A stretch of DNA of 64,000 bases from contig JAOALB010000108.1 of NCBI GenBank assembly GCA_025331125.1, forward strand, positions 1-64,000, in the 5' to 3' direction. Below are positions 50,558 to 60,681 of this stretch, in pieces. The DNA comes from Mycogone perniciosa. Its lineage: Eukaryota > Ascomycota > Sordariomycetes > Hypocreales > Hypocreaceae. Within the stretch, counting starts at the first letter, position 1. The number at the start of each line of letters is the position of its first letter. Both the position numbers and the translations under genes were made by a program. The notes below the pieces were generated by a model. That model saw only the letters and a program-made list of their open reading frames with translations, was not told the DNA's origin and ran no database searches.

Positions 50558-50649
50558 GGGTCTGGCCGGGGATTGAACCCGGGACCTCTCGCAAGCTGTG
50601 CTTCAGGGTGTTACCCTAAGCGAGAATCATACCACTAGACCACCAGACC
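50558..50649 (-). tRNA. tRNA-Pro(AGG) with intron
   Basis: On the minus strand the acceptor stem GGTCTGG pairs with CCAGACC at the 3' end, followed by discriminator C. The D arm contains TCTAGTGGTATGA (A box), the anticodon loop is CTTAGGG with anticodon AGG, and the T arm contains GGTTCAATCCC (B box). A roughly 20-base intron (TAACACCCTGAAGCACAGCT) follows the base after the anticodon, the canonical site. The anticodon stem TCTCGC pairs with GCGAGA after splicing. The total of 92 nt equals a 72-nt tRNA plus the intron. The sequence is identical to the gene at 57941-58032. Confidence 0.95.
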
Positions 50650-51264
50650 GAAGAGATGGCTGATTTATTGAAGGCAGAGCGTGCGCAAGTGTCTGATCAA
50701 AGTTGCTGGAGTTGTGTGGATTCCAAGGCGGGAACAATGAAGTTTTTTTTCAATGCGGCCAAGGTTAAAGTGGGGTAGTGCGGGTAGTGTGGGCCGGGCC
50801 CGGTACGGATGCCGCTAGTACAGAAGTGGCCATCGGAGTACTATGTACGGAGTACATAATACCTTGTTTTCGTATTTTGGAGATGGGAAGACTCCGTCCT
50901 TATTTTCGCGTCAATACTCCGTACGAGGTAGACTGCTTCGTACTTGAGGTCACTTGTGGAGCTTCACTTTTGTTGGATTTATGGTCCGACATTTATACGA
51001 AGACTTCGTATTATATACGAATACTCTATTCCTTAATGCAATTTTGATGGAAAAAATGAATGCGGCAATGGCGGGGCGTAGTAGGGCATGAAGGAATGGC
51101 TGGATATGATAGGAATAACTTAAACCAGATCAGACAGCAACATGTACCTAGTCAGATGGGGAGCTTCCGAGGCTTCTGTCAGTGGCCTGGGAAGGAGAGA
51201 GGTCAGGGACGGAGGAGCTTTACGATATTGTCAGAATTGATACACTTTTTCTTTCTTTGTTTAC
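50650..51264. other. Intergenic, no gene seen
   Basis: This spacer lies between the tRNA and the 3' end of the chromodomain gene. It has two clean TACGGAGTAC motifs in opposite orientation (50846-50855 and 50915-50924), 59 bp apart. No open frame with a recognisable product is present. Confidence 0.55.
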
Positions 51265-52041
51265 TCATCGTCGTCGTCGCCCCTTCTTCGCCTTGAGACT
51301 CTCCCAATACGCAGCCACAATATCTCCCGCCGTCTCTTCTATCACTCGGCGTGGGACCCAGCTCGTCTCACTGGGCTCGAACCCTACCCACTCCACCAGC
51401 AGTCTATTGCGGTTCTTGTTGTGTTTCCGTATGGCAAACACTTCGAACATGTCAGGGTTGGTGGGGTTCGTCGGGCGGCCACCTTGCTCCCGCCAGTATG
51501 CAAAGAGTGTGTCTGGAGCGTCTTTGTGGAGGTTTGATTCAGGCTCCCAGGTGGTCCCTCCCTGCTCCCATTCGACCTCGATTTCGATGGCGTTGTCGAC
51601 CCAGCGGTGGCTGAGGAAGTCTTTGAATACGTATTCTTCCTCGCCGTCGTCTTCGGCGTCTTCCTCATCGTGTTCCTCTTCATTGCCGCCGTCTTCCATT
51701 CGTATGTCCATCTCGTCATAGTTGAAGGAGCTGGGTTGAGATACGGCCTTCTCGCCATCGGCTGGCGTTTTGGAGGGGGTTGCGTGCTTCGGTGGTGATG
51801 GTGTGTTTGTCTCGGGCTGCACTGGCGATCCTTGAGCGCTGTTCGCGCCCTCATCATCGTCGTCGTCGTTGGGCTTTGACGCGGTGTCATCTTCAACGAG
51901 AAATCTTCTGGCAAAGGATGAGCGCCTTGCTGATGAGGGCGTCTTCCTCATTTTGAGAGTAGATAATGCAGCGTCGAAGAGTTGACCAACCGCCCTGGCG
52001 GGAGTCTTTCGCGGGGAAAAACTGGCGACTATGGAATCCAT
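51265..52041 (-). CDS. Double chromodomain protein
   Basis: A single-exon gene for 258 residues. The N-terminal 110 residues are basic and Ser/Thr/Pro-rich, with a run of Asp (59-64). Residues 119-136 are strongly acidic. Two chromodomain-like folds follow: 137-186 (FKDFLSHRW..IEIEVEWEQGGTTWEPESNL, with the aromatic residues W147, W158 and W165) and 199-248 (VFAIRKH..LLVEWVGFEPSETSWVPRR). The protein ends in the basic tail KAKKGRRRR. Chromodomains usually bind methylated histone tails, so a nuclear, heterochromatin-linked role is reasonable. I do not equate it with HP1, because HP1 has a different spacing and a chromoshadow domain. The start is an ATG at 52041; no intron is needed. Confidence 0.8.
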   Translation of the reverse strand: MDSIVASFSPRKTPARAVGQLFDAALSTLKMRKTPSSARRSSFARRFLVEDDTASKPNDDDDDEGANSAQGSPVQPETNTPSPPKHATPSKTPADGEKAVSQPSSFNYDEMDIRMEDGGNEEEHDEEDAEDDGEEEYVFKDFLSHRWVDNAIEIEVEWEQGGTTWEPESNLHKDAPDTLFAYWREQGGRPTNPTNPDMFEVFAIRKHNKNRNRLLVEWVGFEPSETSWVPRRVIEETAGDIVAAYWESLKAKKGRRRR

Positions 52042-52610
52042 GGCGATTTTGCTATATTGCCGTGGAGGACATGAGCCTTTTCTTCTTCCTTTTCTGCGAG
52101 ATGGAGTTCGAGTCGCTTCTTTAGTGCACGTTTGGGCAGCAAGTCGGTGGCTTGATGGATGTCTGATGGCCTTTGCTTCGAGTGACGTCGACTGGACAAC
52201 GCCAAACCACGTGATCGCCCAGCCGTCTTAACAATTCAGGCCTCCAAACTCATACGAATCGTACAAATCAACGGCCCCCGCGGGATTCGAATATGAACTC
52301 TGTCTGATTCCCCGCAATTTGCCGCCACTATCCTTCCCGCAATGCAACAGCGTGGGTCTTCCGGGACTGTCCCGAGGTTTGATGGTGAGGAGATTCACGA
52401 GTCCATTCGCGGGGAAATAGGTGGTAGATGTACTCCGTTTTATGCCGTGAATCTATCAACAGTTGGGATACCAATGCTATTGCCTGCTTGGCGCTCTGTA
52501 TAGGCTGCTGTCGGCTTATTGAAACGAACAGATCCAAACCTATTTAATCGTTGATTTCCGTCTCGTTCGACTCTGATTCTCCCAAGTTTCAACAGTCCGG
52601 AACAAGCATC
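52042..52610. promoter_or_regulatory. Shared divergent promoter region
   Basis: These 569 bp separate the start codons of the divergently transcribed chromodomain and AtuA-like genes, so they should contain both promoters. A GTGACGTCGAC stretch near 52182 includes a CRE-like TGACGTC. A TACTCCGT motif occurs near 52431. No TATA box is obvious. Confidence 0.4.
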
Positions 52611-54726
52611 ATGTCTTCTACAACCGCTCCAAGGCCAGATAGGCCGATTCGCATCGCCAACTGCTCTGGTGCTCTTAGTATGTCCAGCAAGATGCCATCT
52701 TTCCTCTCCCTACAATGCCGCTAATATGTTGACAGCTGATCCGCCTATTTTGATGTACAATCAGGCCAAATATGGCCCTGTTGATGTTATTACTGGGGAT
52801 TATTTGTCAGGTGAGCGTCGTTTTTCTCACAATCCCCGCGCCCAATTATGATCAACGCTTATGGCATCATGGATAATAGAGGCTACTATGGCTAGCAATG
52901 CTGGACAGCTATCCCCTTTGTCCGGTAATGGATGGGTCCCCACGGCTCTGGCTGGCTTCGAGTTATCCCTCGACATTATCAATAAGAAACGAATCAAAGT
53001 TGTCATCAACGGCGGCGCACGAAATCCGAAAGGATTGGCCGAAAAGGTCCACGAACTGGTATGTGATCAAGAATAGGCGAGCCAGGCGCCATGACTGACA
53101 TTGCTGGCAAAGGCCAAAGCAAAGGGACTCAAGCTCCGTGTTGCCTTTATTGATGGTGACGACTTGATGCACAAGCTCCCTGATCTGCTGGCGAACCAAC
53201 TCCCCCATCTAGATGGAGAGAATCCAGCTATTCACTCCTATAAGACTGCAGAATTCCTGGAGTCACCTGAGGAGATGCCCATCATCTCCGCAAATGCATA
53301 CCTCGGATACCGCGCAATCAAGAAAGGCCTCGACGAAGGCGCAGATATTGTCATTTGCGGCCGTGTCGCTGATGCATCTCCAGTCATTGGCGCCGCGGCT
53401 TGGTGGTATGGATGGAAGGAATCAGATCTAGACCAACTTGCTGGATCTCTGATTGCCGGCCATCTTATTGAATGCTCGACCTACGTCACCGGCGGCAATT
53501 TTGCTGGTGCATCCCAGTATTATCCCACCAACTTTGTGCACCTTGGGTCTGGAATTGCCGATGTCCTGGCCAACGGCGAGTGCATCATCACTAAACACGA
53601 GGCACTTAATGGATTCGTCACCCCTGACACAGTCAAGTGTCAGCTTTTGTACGAGCTGCAAGGCAACATCTACCTCAACAGCGATGTCAAAGCCGATCTC
53701 ACCAACGTCAAAGTCGTCAGGGAGTCCAAGAATCGCGTCCACGTCTCCGGCATCAAAGGCTACCCGCCCCCTCCGACAACAAAGCTAGCCATCTTCTACA
53801 AGGGCGGCTATCAGTGCGAGCTCCTCCTCAACGCCAATGGTTATGCTGTCACCCATAAATGGGACACACAAGAACACCAATTTCGAAGAGTTTTGGAGGA
53901 GTGGGGAGTCGCGCAAAAGCTCAGCGTTCTGGACTTTCAGCGCGTTGGCGCGATAAAGGATGATCCGAATTCGCAGCTGGAATCGACCATGTATATGCGT
54001 ATATTTGCCCAGTCACGGGACCAAGCAGCGTTGGCTTTGATTTACAAGGCTTGGCACTATAGTTTCATGTCTCATTACCCAGGTATGGCTTTCAAATCTC
54101 GCCCCTGATGTCATGGTTATGCTCATATGAGAATGATAGGAATGCATGGCTCGTTGGATGTGCGAACTTTGGTCCCCAAGCCATTCCCGGTATACTATCC
54201 AGCCCTCGTGTCTCAGGATGAGATTGAAGAAGCGGTCACCATTCTCGGCGACGACTCGGTTGAGGAGCAGCGTCGTTATGTTGTCGGCCCGCCCCTGAAC
54301 ACTGAGCCCCTCGCACCAAGAGAAAGTTACGACTCAACAGAACCCACCGCTTTCCAGAACTTTGGAGACTGCATCACGCGACCCTTGGGAGATATTGTTC
54401 TCGCTCGCTCCGGGGACAAAGGCGCCAACATCAACATTGGCCTGTTCGTCCAGACAGCGGAGCAGTGGGAGTGGTTCCGGTCATTTATGAGCATGGATAG
54501 CATGCGCGCATTTATGCGTCAAGATTGGAGAAATTGGTATCACGTCGAGAGAGTGGAGTTTCCGGAGATTTACGCGGTGCATTTCGTTATTTACGGCCCG
54601 TTGGGGAGAGGCGCGAGTAGCACGAGGCTGCTGGATGGTCTGGGCAAGGGGTTTGCGGAGTATATTCGCGCTGTGCACGTTGAGATCCCAGCGAGGTTTA
54701 TACAGGTGGTGAGCGCGAATATGTAA
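52611..54726 (+). CDS. AtuA-like / DUF1446 protein
   Basis: A 625-residue protein of the acyclic terpene utilisation AtuA family (DUF1446), with the family's small ferredoxin-fold C-terminal domain fused. Exons: 52611-52677, 52736-52810, 52880-53058, 53113-54082, 54140-54726; the four introns are 54-69 bp, and all joins keep the frame. The N-terminal part begins IRIANCSGALTDPPILMYN and contains VVINGGARNPKGLAEKV and ADIVICGRVADASPVIGA, typical of the family. The C-terminal part has GDIVLARSGDKGANINIGLF and RLLDGLGKG. In Pseudomonas, Atu proteins take part in citronellol and geraniol breakdown, but the exact reaction of AtuA is not settled and fungal members are uncharacterised. It is convergent with the permease gene 281 bp downstream. 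It looks complete. Confidence 0.88.
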
Positions 54727-55007
54727 AGCGGTAGAGGACTGACATGACGTTTCACGGAGTTGTGAGATGATTGTGTCAATTGATTCGCGAATCCCGGGCT
54801 ATCGCCGCATAGGTCCGGTTCCCGGGTGGATCTTTTCCCCGAAGTGGGGATAGGAGCGGCCGAAGGTGCCGCCACGAGCCGGGAACATAGTATTACCCTT
54901 ATGTCAAGTTATTGCTCATAAAATTGTCATCTATACTTTCGGATTTCTATGGCCTTCGCCTGTCATATAAAATAAAACATCTGAAGTCCAAAGGAGTCAA
55001 CTATGCC

Positions 55008-56974
55008 TTAATGCACAAATCTAAAGTCAAGCCTCTTCATCCCCTCATCCTTGGTGTTGAGTGAGTACTCTTCCTGCTCCTCTTTAGTCATTGCGTCCCA
55101 AATCCTGTCTCTGATTCTGTTCCGCCATAAGTAAAACGCCTTCACCAGGTAGAACAGAACAATGTTGAAGGACGTGATTCCTAACAAGATCTTGTTTCCC
55201 CTCCTGTACAGAGGCGTATCGTCGTCACGGTAAATGTTGGAAGCGACGATGTTGCCGCTTTGCACAAACATGTTGTAAAGAGCTGCGCTGACTGCTCGTG
55301 TCCTGACGGCGTTGCTGTTTCTGGCGTTCCATCCTACCAAAATGGCGTGGCAGTATGGGTAGCTCAACAGCCCGGTCAGCAAGGCATATCGAATCCACGG
55401 CGATGCATCTGCATCGAGGGTAACCAAGGCGACCAGGAAAGGAAACATCCATAAGTTGGAGATGGATGAGATTATAGCGCGCTCCTTGAGTCGCTCAGAT
55501 ACCCAAGACAGAATGATAAGATTGACGGCAAACAGGAACTGTGAGGGGATAGTGAGGAGGTTGGCTTTGAAGACGGAAAAGCCGAGGCTGCGCAGGATGT
55601 AGGAGAGATATGTGCTTGGGGGCGCAGGAGGAATGTAAATGGTAAGGCCGAGGAGGTAAAGGGGCCATTGTTCCCAGTCTTTGAGGACCTTGTAGAGAAG
55701 GCTCAGGCCAACACCTTGGCTACGGTTTGTCAGCAGGATGAAGGGTAATATGTCGCGGGGGTCTTACCGATTGTTCATATCACCCTTACTGGGGTCATCG
55801 CGAAGGAGTCGATTCACCATGATGTGCTCCTCACGCTCATTGTACCAGCCATCCTTTCCACGGAACCAGTTGCGAGTCTGGCAGGGTCCAGGTGGCATGA
55901 GTCCCCACGAAAAGATGCCAATGATGAGGGTGAGGATACCTTCAAGGAGGAAGCTTGTAAAGTGTTAGCTGTGAGGTCAGCACCGTAGATGGGAGGAACC
56001 TACAGCCACCGCCATCCTCCCCAGCCTAGGATGCCTCTCATCTGCAGCACGCCAGAAGCCAGCAAGGAACCAAGAATATTGACTGTACTCAGGGCTGTCC
56101 AGAACCACGCCAGCCTGACTGGTAGTTCATTGGACTTGTAAAAGTACGTAAGCCAGAGGACAATATCGCTATTGCATATGTCAGTATTGACCAGAGGGAG
56201 TGATTCAACAGGTCTACTTACGGGATGAAGCCGCCCATGAGCAAGCCAAGTAAAGCCTTGATGGCATAATAGGATGCTCTGTTGTGGATGAATGCTTGCG
56301 CGCCAGCTGTGATTGACCACCCAACCATGATGAATGGGATCCAGTTGTCGGCACCGACTCTTTTGCTGATCAGTCCGCTGGGGAGTTCAGCAGCCAGGAA
56401 GCAGACGAGGAATATCTGGAACAACATTAGCACGCGATGTGTATGGACCGAGAAGGGAGCGTCTGACCGTTTGTCCATAGTTAAAGTCGTTGGTGTTCAT
56501 ACCAATCTCGGGCAGCTAAGGTATCGTCAGTCAGTCTGATCCCGCTGGCCCAGTCACGTAGTCCATACCATGTTGTCAGAGATGGCTCGGTTGATGTTTC
56601 GACGATGAAGGTCAAGGGCACAGAACATGACCCAAGCCCATAGCATGATTCGGAAGTCAATCTGGTAGATGATGAGCATTTTACGCTTTGAGGTAGTCAA
56701 TTGGGTGTAAGTGACATACCTTTCTGACCAACTTCTTCTCCTCCTCGGCAGTCCATGCGAAACTGGGGTCGAACCGGTGACGGTTCTCATAATTGGCTTT
56801 TTCATAGACCTGACGCCAGTAACCGGCTATGGCAGGATCTGTGAAGATGTGGCTCTCCGTTGAGCCAAACGATGCATCGCTCTGAGCCCGCTCAACGGTG
56901 GAAGATGCATCAGACGACAGAGCTGAGCTCTCCGGAAGCTCCGACTTCTTTGCGTCGGGTGAGCCCTGAGACAT
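55008..56974 (-). CDS. MFS transporter, allantoate permease (Dal5)-type
   Basis: A 550-residue major facilitator of the anion:cation symporter family (Dal5/TNA1-like), which imports carboxylates, vitamins or ureides through the plasma membrane. Seven exons on the minus strand: 56974-56720, 56661-56569, 56515-56468, 56415-56222, 56168-56004, 55953-55768, 55719-55008; the six introns are 48-58 bp. The cytosolic N-terminus (about 90 residues, Ser-rich) leads into KKLVRK-IDFRIMLWAWVMF, the first membrane helix of this family, followed by DLHRRNINRAISDNM in place of the usual LDRxNIGNA. A central loop RNWFRGKDGWYNEREEHIMVNRLLRDDPSKGD is typical. The C-terminal half has the remaining helices and ends RIRDRIWDAMTKEEQEEYS. 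The substrate is unknown; the AtuA-like neighbour suggests an organic acid. Confidence 0.88.
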
Positions 56975-57940
56975 GATGGAAATGCAACACCGACGAGCCG
57001 CACTGACTTATCATGTCCCGCACCAGCTATTGGGCTAGGGGACATAGATATACTGCCCGAGAGCCCGGGGGAATAAGCATAACTGTTGGCTCCCTACTGT
57101 GTCGCGATGCTCTAGGGCAATCACATCATCGCCAGGATCGGCCTGGATGTTGGAGAGCGTCCTGTAAGCGATTGGCCATGATGGATCTGGGCAAAGGCGT
57201 GCTGATAGCGGAAGCTGCCAAGGATCCGCATGTTGAAAGCGTCTGGCAAGACTGTCGACCAATTGGCTCTAGGTGATAGGCAATCCGATGCAAAATGGCC
57301 CTTTGCGCTTTGTAAGTGCTCATATCACTGCTGTCGTTTATGCCCCCATATGCTGGCGGGGTAGCAATGCATGGGTGTCGATTGCGTTAGATCTTAGTGT
57401 GGTGAGGAATCAACCATGTGGCTTGGACTCGGTAGACATCACGCCCGCCATATGGCCGTATCACAAAACAAGCTCAGGAGTCCCAAGAAATATTTCGGCT
57501 TGAGGTGTGCAAGTTCATTAAGCCGACGAGACGGAATAAGTCGAGTTGGTGTGCCGACACCGGCAGCCTAGAGAACGTATCGGACCTGGCAATGACAATG
57601 GCAAGCCAAGATATTGTGAATACATACCAACAGCTACGAACTATGGGCTGATCAAACAGACGTCCCTTTCCAAATCGACTTGATAAACAATACATATTTG
57701 TCAAGTGCTTTTGCTCCAACCGATTTTGCTGTGGCGCCATCCGGTTTAATAAACCTGGGCACAACTACAGAAACTGATTAGTATCAACTACTCGCTACAT
57801 ACCCTTATTATCCCTGCTTCCCTTCGTCTTCCCTATGGCATCATTTCCTCTCTTTCACCCCCATCCCACTTGTCCAACGGGAGGCTCGCTTGATATCCGT
57901 CGCCAGGCCGCTTCTCCCCCATCAAATCAGCCATCTCTTC
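56975..57940. other. Intergenic region between permease and tRNA
   Basis: Upstream region of the permease, with no supported gene. Short open frames on both strands show no domains. The right 20 bp before the tRNA (AAATCAGCCATCTCTTC) are shared with the upstream flank of the other tRNA-Pro gene. Confidence 0.5.
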
Positions 57941-58032
57941 GGTCTGGTGGTCTAGTGGTATGATTCTCGCTTAGGGTAACACCCTGAAGCACAGCTTGCG
58001 AGAGGTCCCGGGTTCAATCCCCGGCCAGACCC
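57941..58032 (+). tRNA. tRNA-Pro(AGG) with intron, second copy
   Basis: Base-for-base identical to the complement of 50558-50649, including the intron after the anticodon AGG. The acceptor stem, A box, B box and discriminator C are all intact. The 17 bases upstream and a GCTTGGTCT-like stretch downstream also match the other copy. A T-run at 58067-58071 is the likely Pol III terminator. Confidence 0.95.
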
Positions 58033-58107
58033 GGTTGCTTGGTCTCTGTTGGAGATGAGGTTGTTCTTTTTGGCATTTGTGTATTTTTTGCCTTTATTTA
58101 AACGCTG

Positions 58108-58163
58108 TCACTGAATAAAGCACCGTTTGTGAGAGGCTCCGAGTTTAATCCCTGGCCAGACCC
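58108..58163 (+). pseudogene. Degenerate 3' half of tRNA-Pro
   Basis: About 76 bp past the intact tRNA, a 56-base stretch resembles its intron and 3' half (AAGCACCGTTTGTGAGAGG, then GAGTTTAATCCCTGGCCAGA). Most differences are C-to-T or G-to-A. The acceptor 3' strand CCAGACC is kept, but the 5' half and anticodon are absent, so it cannot make a tRNA. Confidence 0.75.
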
Positions 58164-58592
58164 CTCTTTTTTTGCTCTTTTCCACCAGTGTGGTTGGTCT
58201 GTAATTCGCGAGCGTGAAGAATCCGATCCCCTCACTTAGCTGTTGACTCATTAAATTTATATTATTCCAAATTGTGTAGACGGCATTCTATTTATTGCCT
58301 TCATTATGTCATGTATGTGAATGCCTGATGGATGCTCAAACCGCGACACTTCAAGTCTCTTAGATGAACATATCGTCCATGTGTATCAAGACTCACATTA
58401 TGACCTCCATATTCAACATTTCCTTGCATCCTTTTCTAGCCATGCGATCACTCACAGCTCCAGATTTCATCATCAACTCAACGCTCAAACAGCGGCCGTG
58501 ATCGTGGAAATCACGCTAGGGTGGCCAAGACCAGTCCTGGGTTCAATGTAGTCATAGCACTCGCCAATTCGCCATTCTTCATCCATACTCAG
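58164..58592. other. Intergenic, no gene seen
   Basis: A spacer between the tRNA fragment and the 3' end of the Zn2Cys6 gene. An open frame at about 58321-58551 has no recognisable domain. Confidence 0.5.
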
Positions 58593-59932
58593 CTACGGAG
58601 TGAACAAGTACCGGGCATCCCGCTTTGCAAGCACCTCACAGTACTGCTGCGGCCATTCCATATATCGTTGATACTCTGGTGGAAGGCTCTCGGCCAGATT
58701 CCTAGCCCACGAAATAATAATGTTCTTCCGGCCAGGGAATTTGGGCTCATTGCTCTTCGCAATGAAAGACTGTCCCAAAACGTAATCGAGCAAAAACATG
58801 TGGATGACGAGAAGGTGGCCAATGTAGTTTGTAGGGTGGGTGAATGCTAAGTAATCGTCGTTGCCGAATCCGCTCGGCATCACGTACAGTGCGACAAATT
58901 CCGTCCAGGCTATTCAACAAGAGGTGAGCAGGACTGACTTTAATGGCGAGGGCCACGAAAACATACCTTCAACTCCAGATGTGCGCGAGCAGGTGATAGA
59001 CTTCATTAAAGTCGCCCAGTATACCAACTCACTCTGGCTTCGGCACAGTGGCTCTAGCTGCATGACGGAAGACCGAAATCCTTCAATCATATCATAGTCC
59101 TTGGGTTGCTCGCAGACAAGCTTCGCCAGCGAGCCAATGTGCTTCTCCATAGCGAGGCCTTTGAAGACTGATGTCGTCTCCAAGTCAGGAATAATGCTTG
59201 TGATTACGAGGTTGCCACCCCTCGTTATAGTCAGGTATTCCATCATGCTGTCTGGCATGAGAGAGGACTGGGCGAGGAGACACAAGATTGTGGCGAACAG
59301 AGCATCTGCATCAGCTGGTTTCGTAGACGGGTTGGCAAGCTGCTCATTGACCAGCTTGATAGCGGTTACCCGGTGCTGCAGGGCTTGTGCAGTGTAGTCT
59401 ACATTTCCATGCCGGGAGAGGTGTGTCGCGCCAAGTCCCAGAGATGCATGCGCAAGAAACTCGTACTGTAAGACGTACATGCTATATGTAAGCTTACGGC
59501 TACAGGGCGAGTAGTAATCGGGCATCTCACACTGTGTGACATGGCCGCAGCCTGCATCCACACGTCATTTGCCTTGAGTGGAAGCGTTGGAAACGCCTCC
59601 ATCAAGAACTGGTGATAGAAGCGGAGGTCCTCGAGGGTGAAGGTCGACAGGGCGGCACGTGGCCCGGAGGAGGTTGCAGAAGCCGTCGGGTAGCTGCATG
59701 TCAGCCCGAGACGGGTGCAGGGGGAACAAAAGGGCCGCAGTTCGTTGCATTTGACCCTTCTTCTCTTGCAGTTGAAGCATCCCAGACGGGACTTGAAGTG
59801 GCCTCGCCGGCCAGTGGGTTTTTCGGCAGTACGAGCTACGGCGCCTGAGCTCTGCTGCGGCGATGGCTTGTGTGAGTCATTGGATGAAGTATCAGAGGAA
59901 TGGGGTCTCGTCTTGTGCCGCAGATTGTGCAT
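58593..59932 (-). CDS. Zn2Cys6 transcription factor
   Basis: A 405-residue fungal binuclear zinc-cluster regulator. Exons on the minus strand: 59932-59531, 59465-58967, 58909-58593; the introns are 65 and 57 bp. Cysteines 52, 55, 62, 69, 72 and 79 have the CX2CX6CX6CX2CX6C spacing (GCFNCKRRRVKCNELRPFC, then SPCTRLGLTC) for binding CGG-type DNA sites in the nucleus. The region after residue 100 (LEDLRFYHQFLMEAFPTLPL, then YEFLAHASLGLGATHLS) is the C-terminal regulatory domain of the sterol-uptake-regulator-like class (fungal_trans_2 type). The first ATG is at 59932; the longer frame above it begins with TTG. It is transcribed away from the M20 amidohydrolase gene across a 749 bp promoter region, so it may regulate that gene. 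The length is a little short but within the class's range. Confidence 0.88.
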
Positions 59933-60681
59933 TTTGACCGCTTTCAATCAGTAATAATGCGGTTGCTCCTCTTGTTGTCGCGAGAGAGGCGCATTCACAG
60001 CGGGGACGAAGGCATCACCATGCGCCAGGAACTGAGGTATGTCGCCTTTCTGCCCGCCAGCGAGCGACGTTCCATAGGATTGGGATTCGGCGCAATGGTG
60101 ATGTGTTTTCCCGCGCGCAATTGCGATCCCACAGAGGCTGAAAGCGCTTTGAGATATCAATGCGTGTCTTCTAATCCGTCTGATGAAGATTGGAAGAATG
60201 CCAAGAACCTGTGCTGTCAGTCTACCGAATCGGCGACTTTCTGTTCGCGCCATGGACAAGTACGAATTCACGTGATTGGTCATCCCCCCGTTGATGCAGG
60301 GAAATGCCGTTGTTGAAATAGTAATACTATTACGAAGTACGGAGTACGGAGTACTATTAAGGGTATTACTAGAAGGAGGTTGTTTCCTGAGGCATTGCCC
60401 GTGGAGTTTGGATCGATAGAAGGGAGCACAATGACAAGACTGAGTGGGTTTGGGGTGCTTGATGAACGAAGTGTTGAAGCAGAAAATAGACAGGCAGTAA
60501 TATTATTATTTAAATACCGGGAAAAATACAAATTGATTGGGCAAAACAAACCCTAGGCTACCCCGAAAAGTATTGATAATCACCCGGACTCTTGACCAGC
60601 CACTCGCATTTTCACCTGCACCCAATTCAAACTGATCCTGAGCTACATTGCAACAGATTCTATTGAAGCTGCCCCTTTACC
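59933..60681. promoter_or_regulatory. Divergent promoter of regulator and amidohydrolase
   Basis: These 749 bp between two divergent start codons must hold both promoters. They contain a tandem TACGGAG array at 60331-60354. No other strong element is evident. Open frames inside are short and without domains. Confidence 0.45.
60331..60354. repeat. Tandem TACGGAG heptamers
   Basis: Three heptamer units (TACGAAG, TACGGAG, TACGGAG) followed by TAC form a 24 bp array of the motif that is scattered singly through the window. It sits 328 bp before the amidohydrolase start codon. Confidence 0.85.

Noticed and set aside
51384..51914. 176-codon minus-strand open frame
   Set aside because: A shifted-frame shadow of the double chromodomain gene, rich in Thr/Lys/Pro from the acidic coding stretch.
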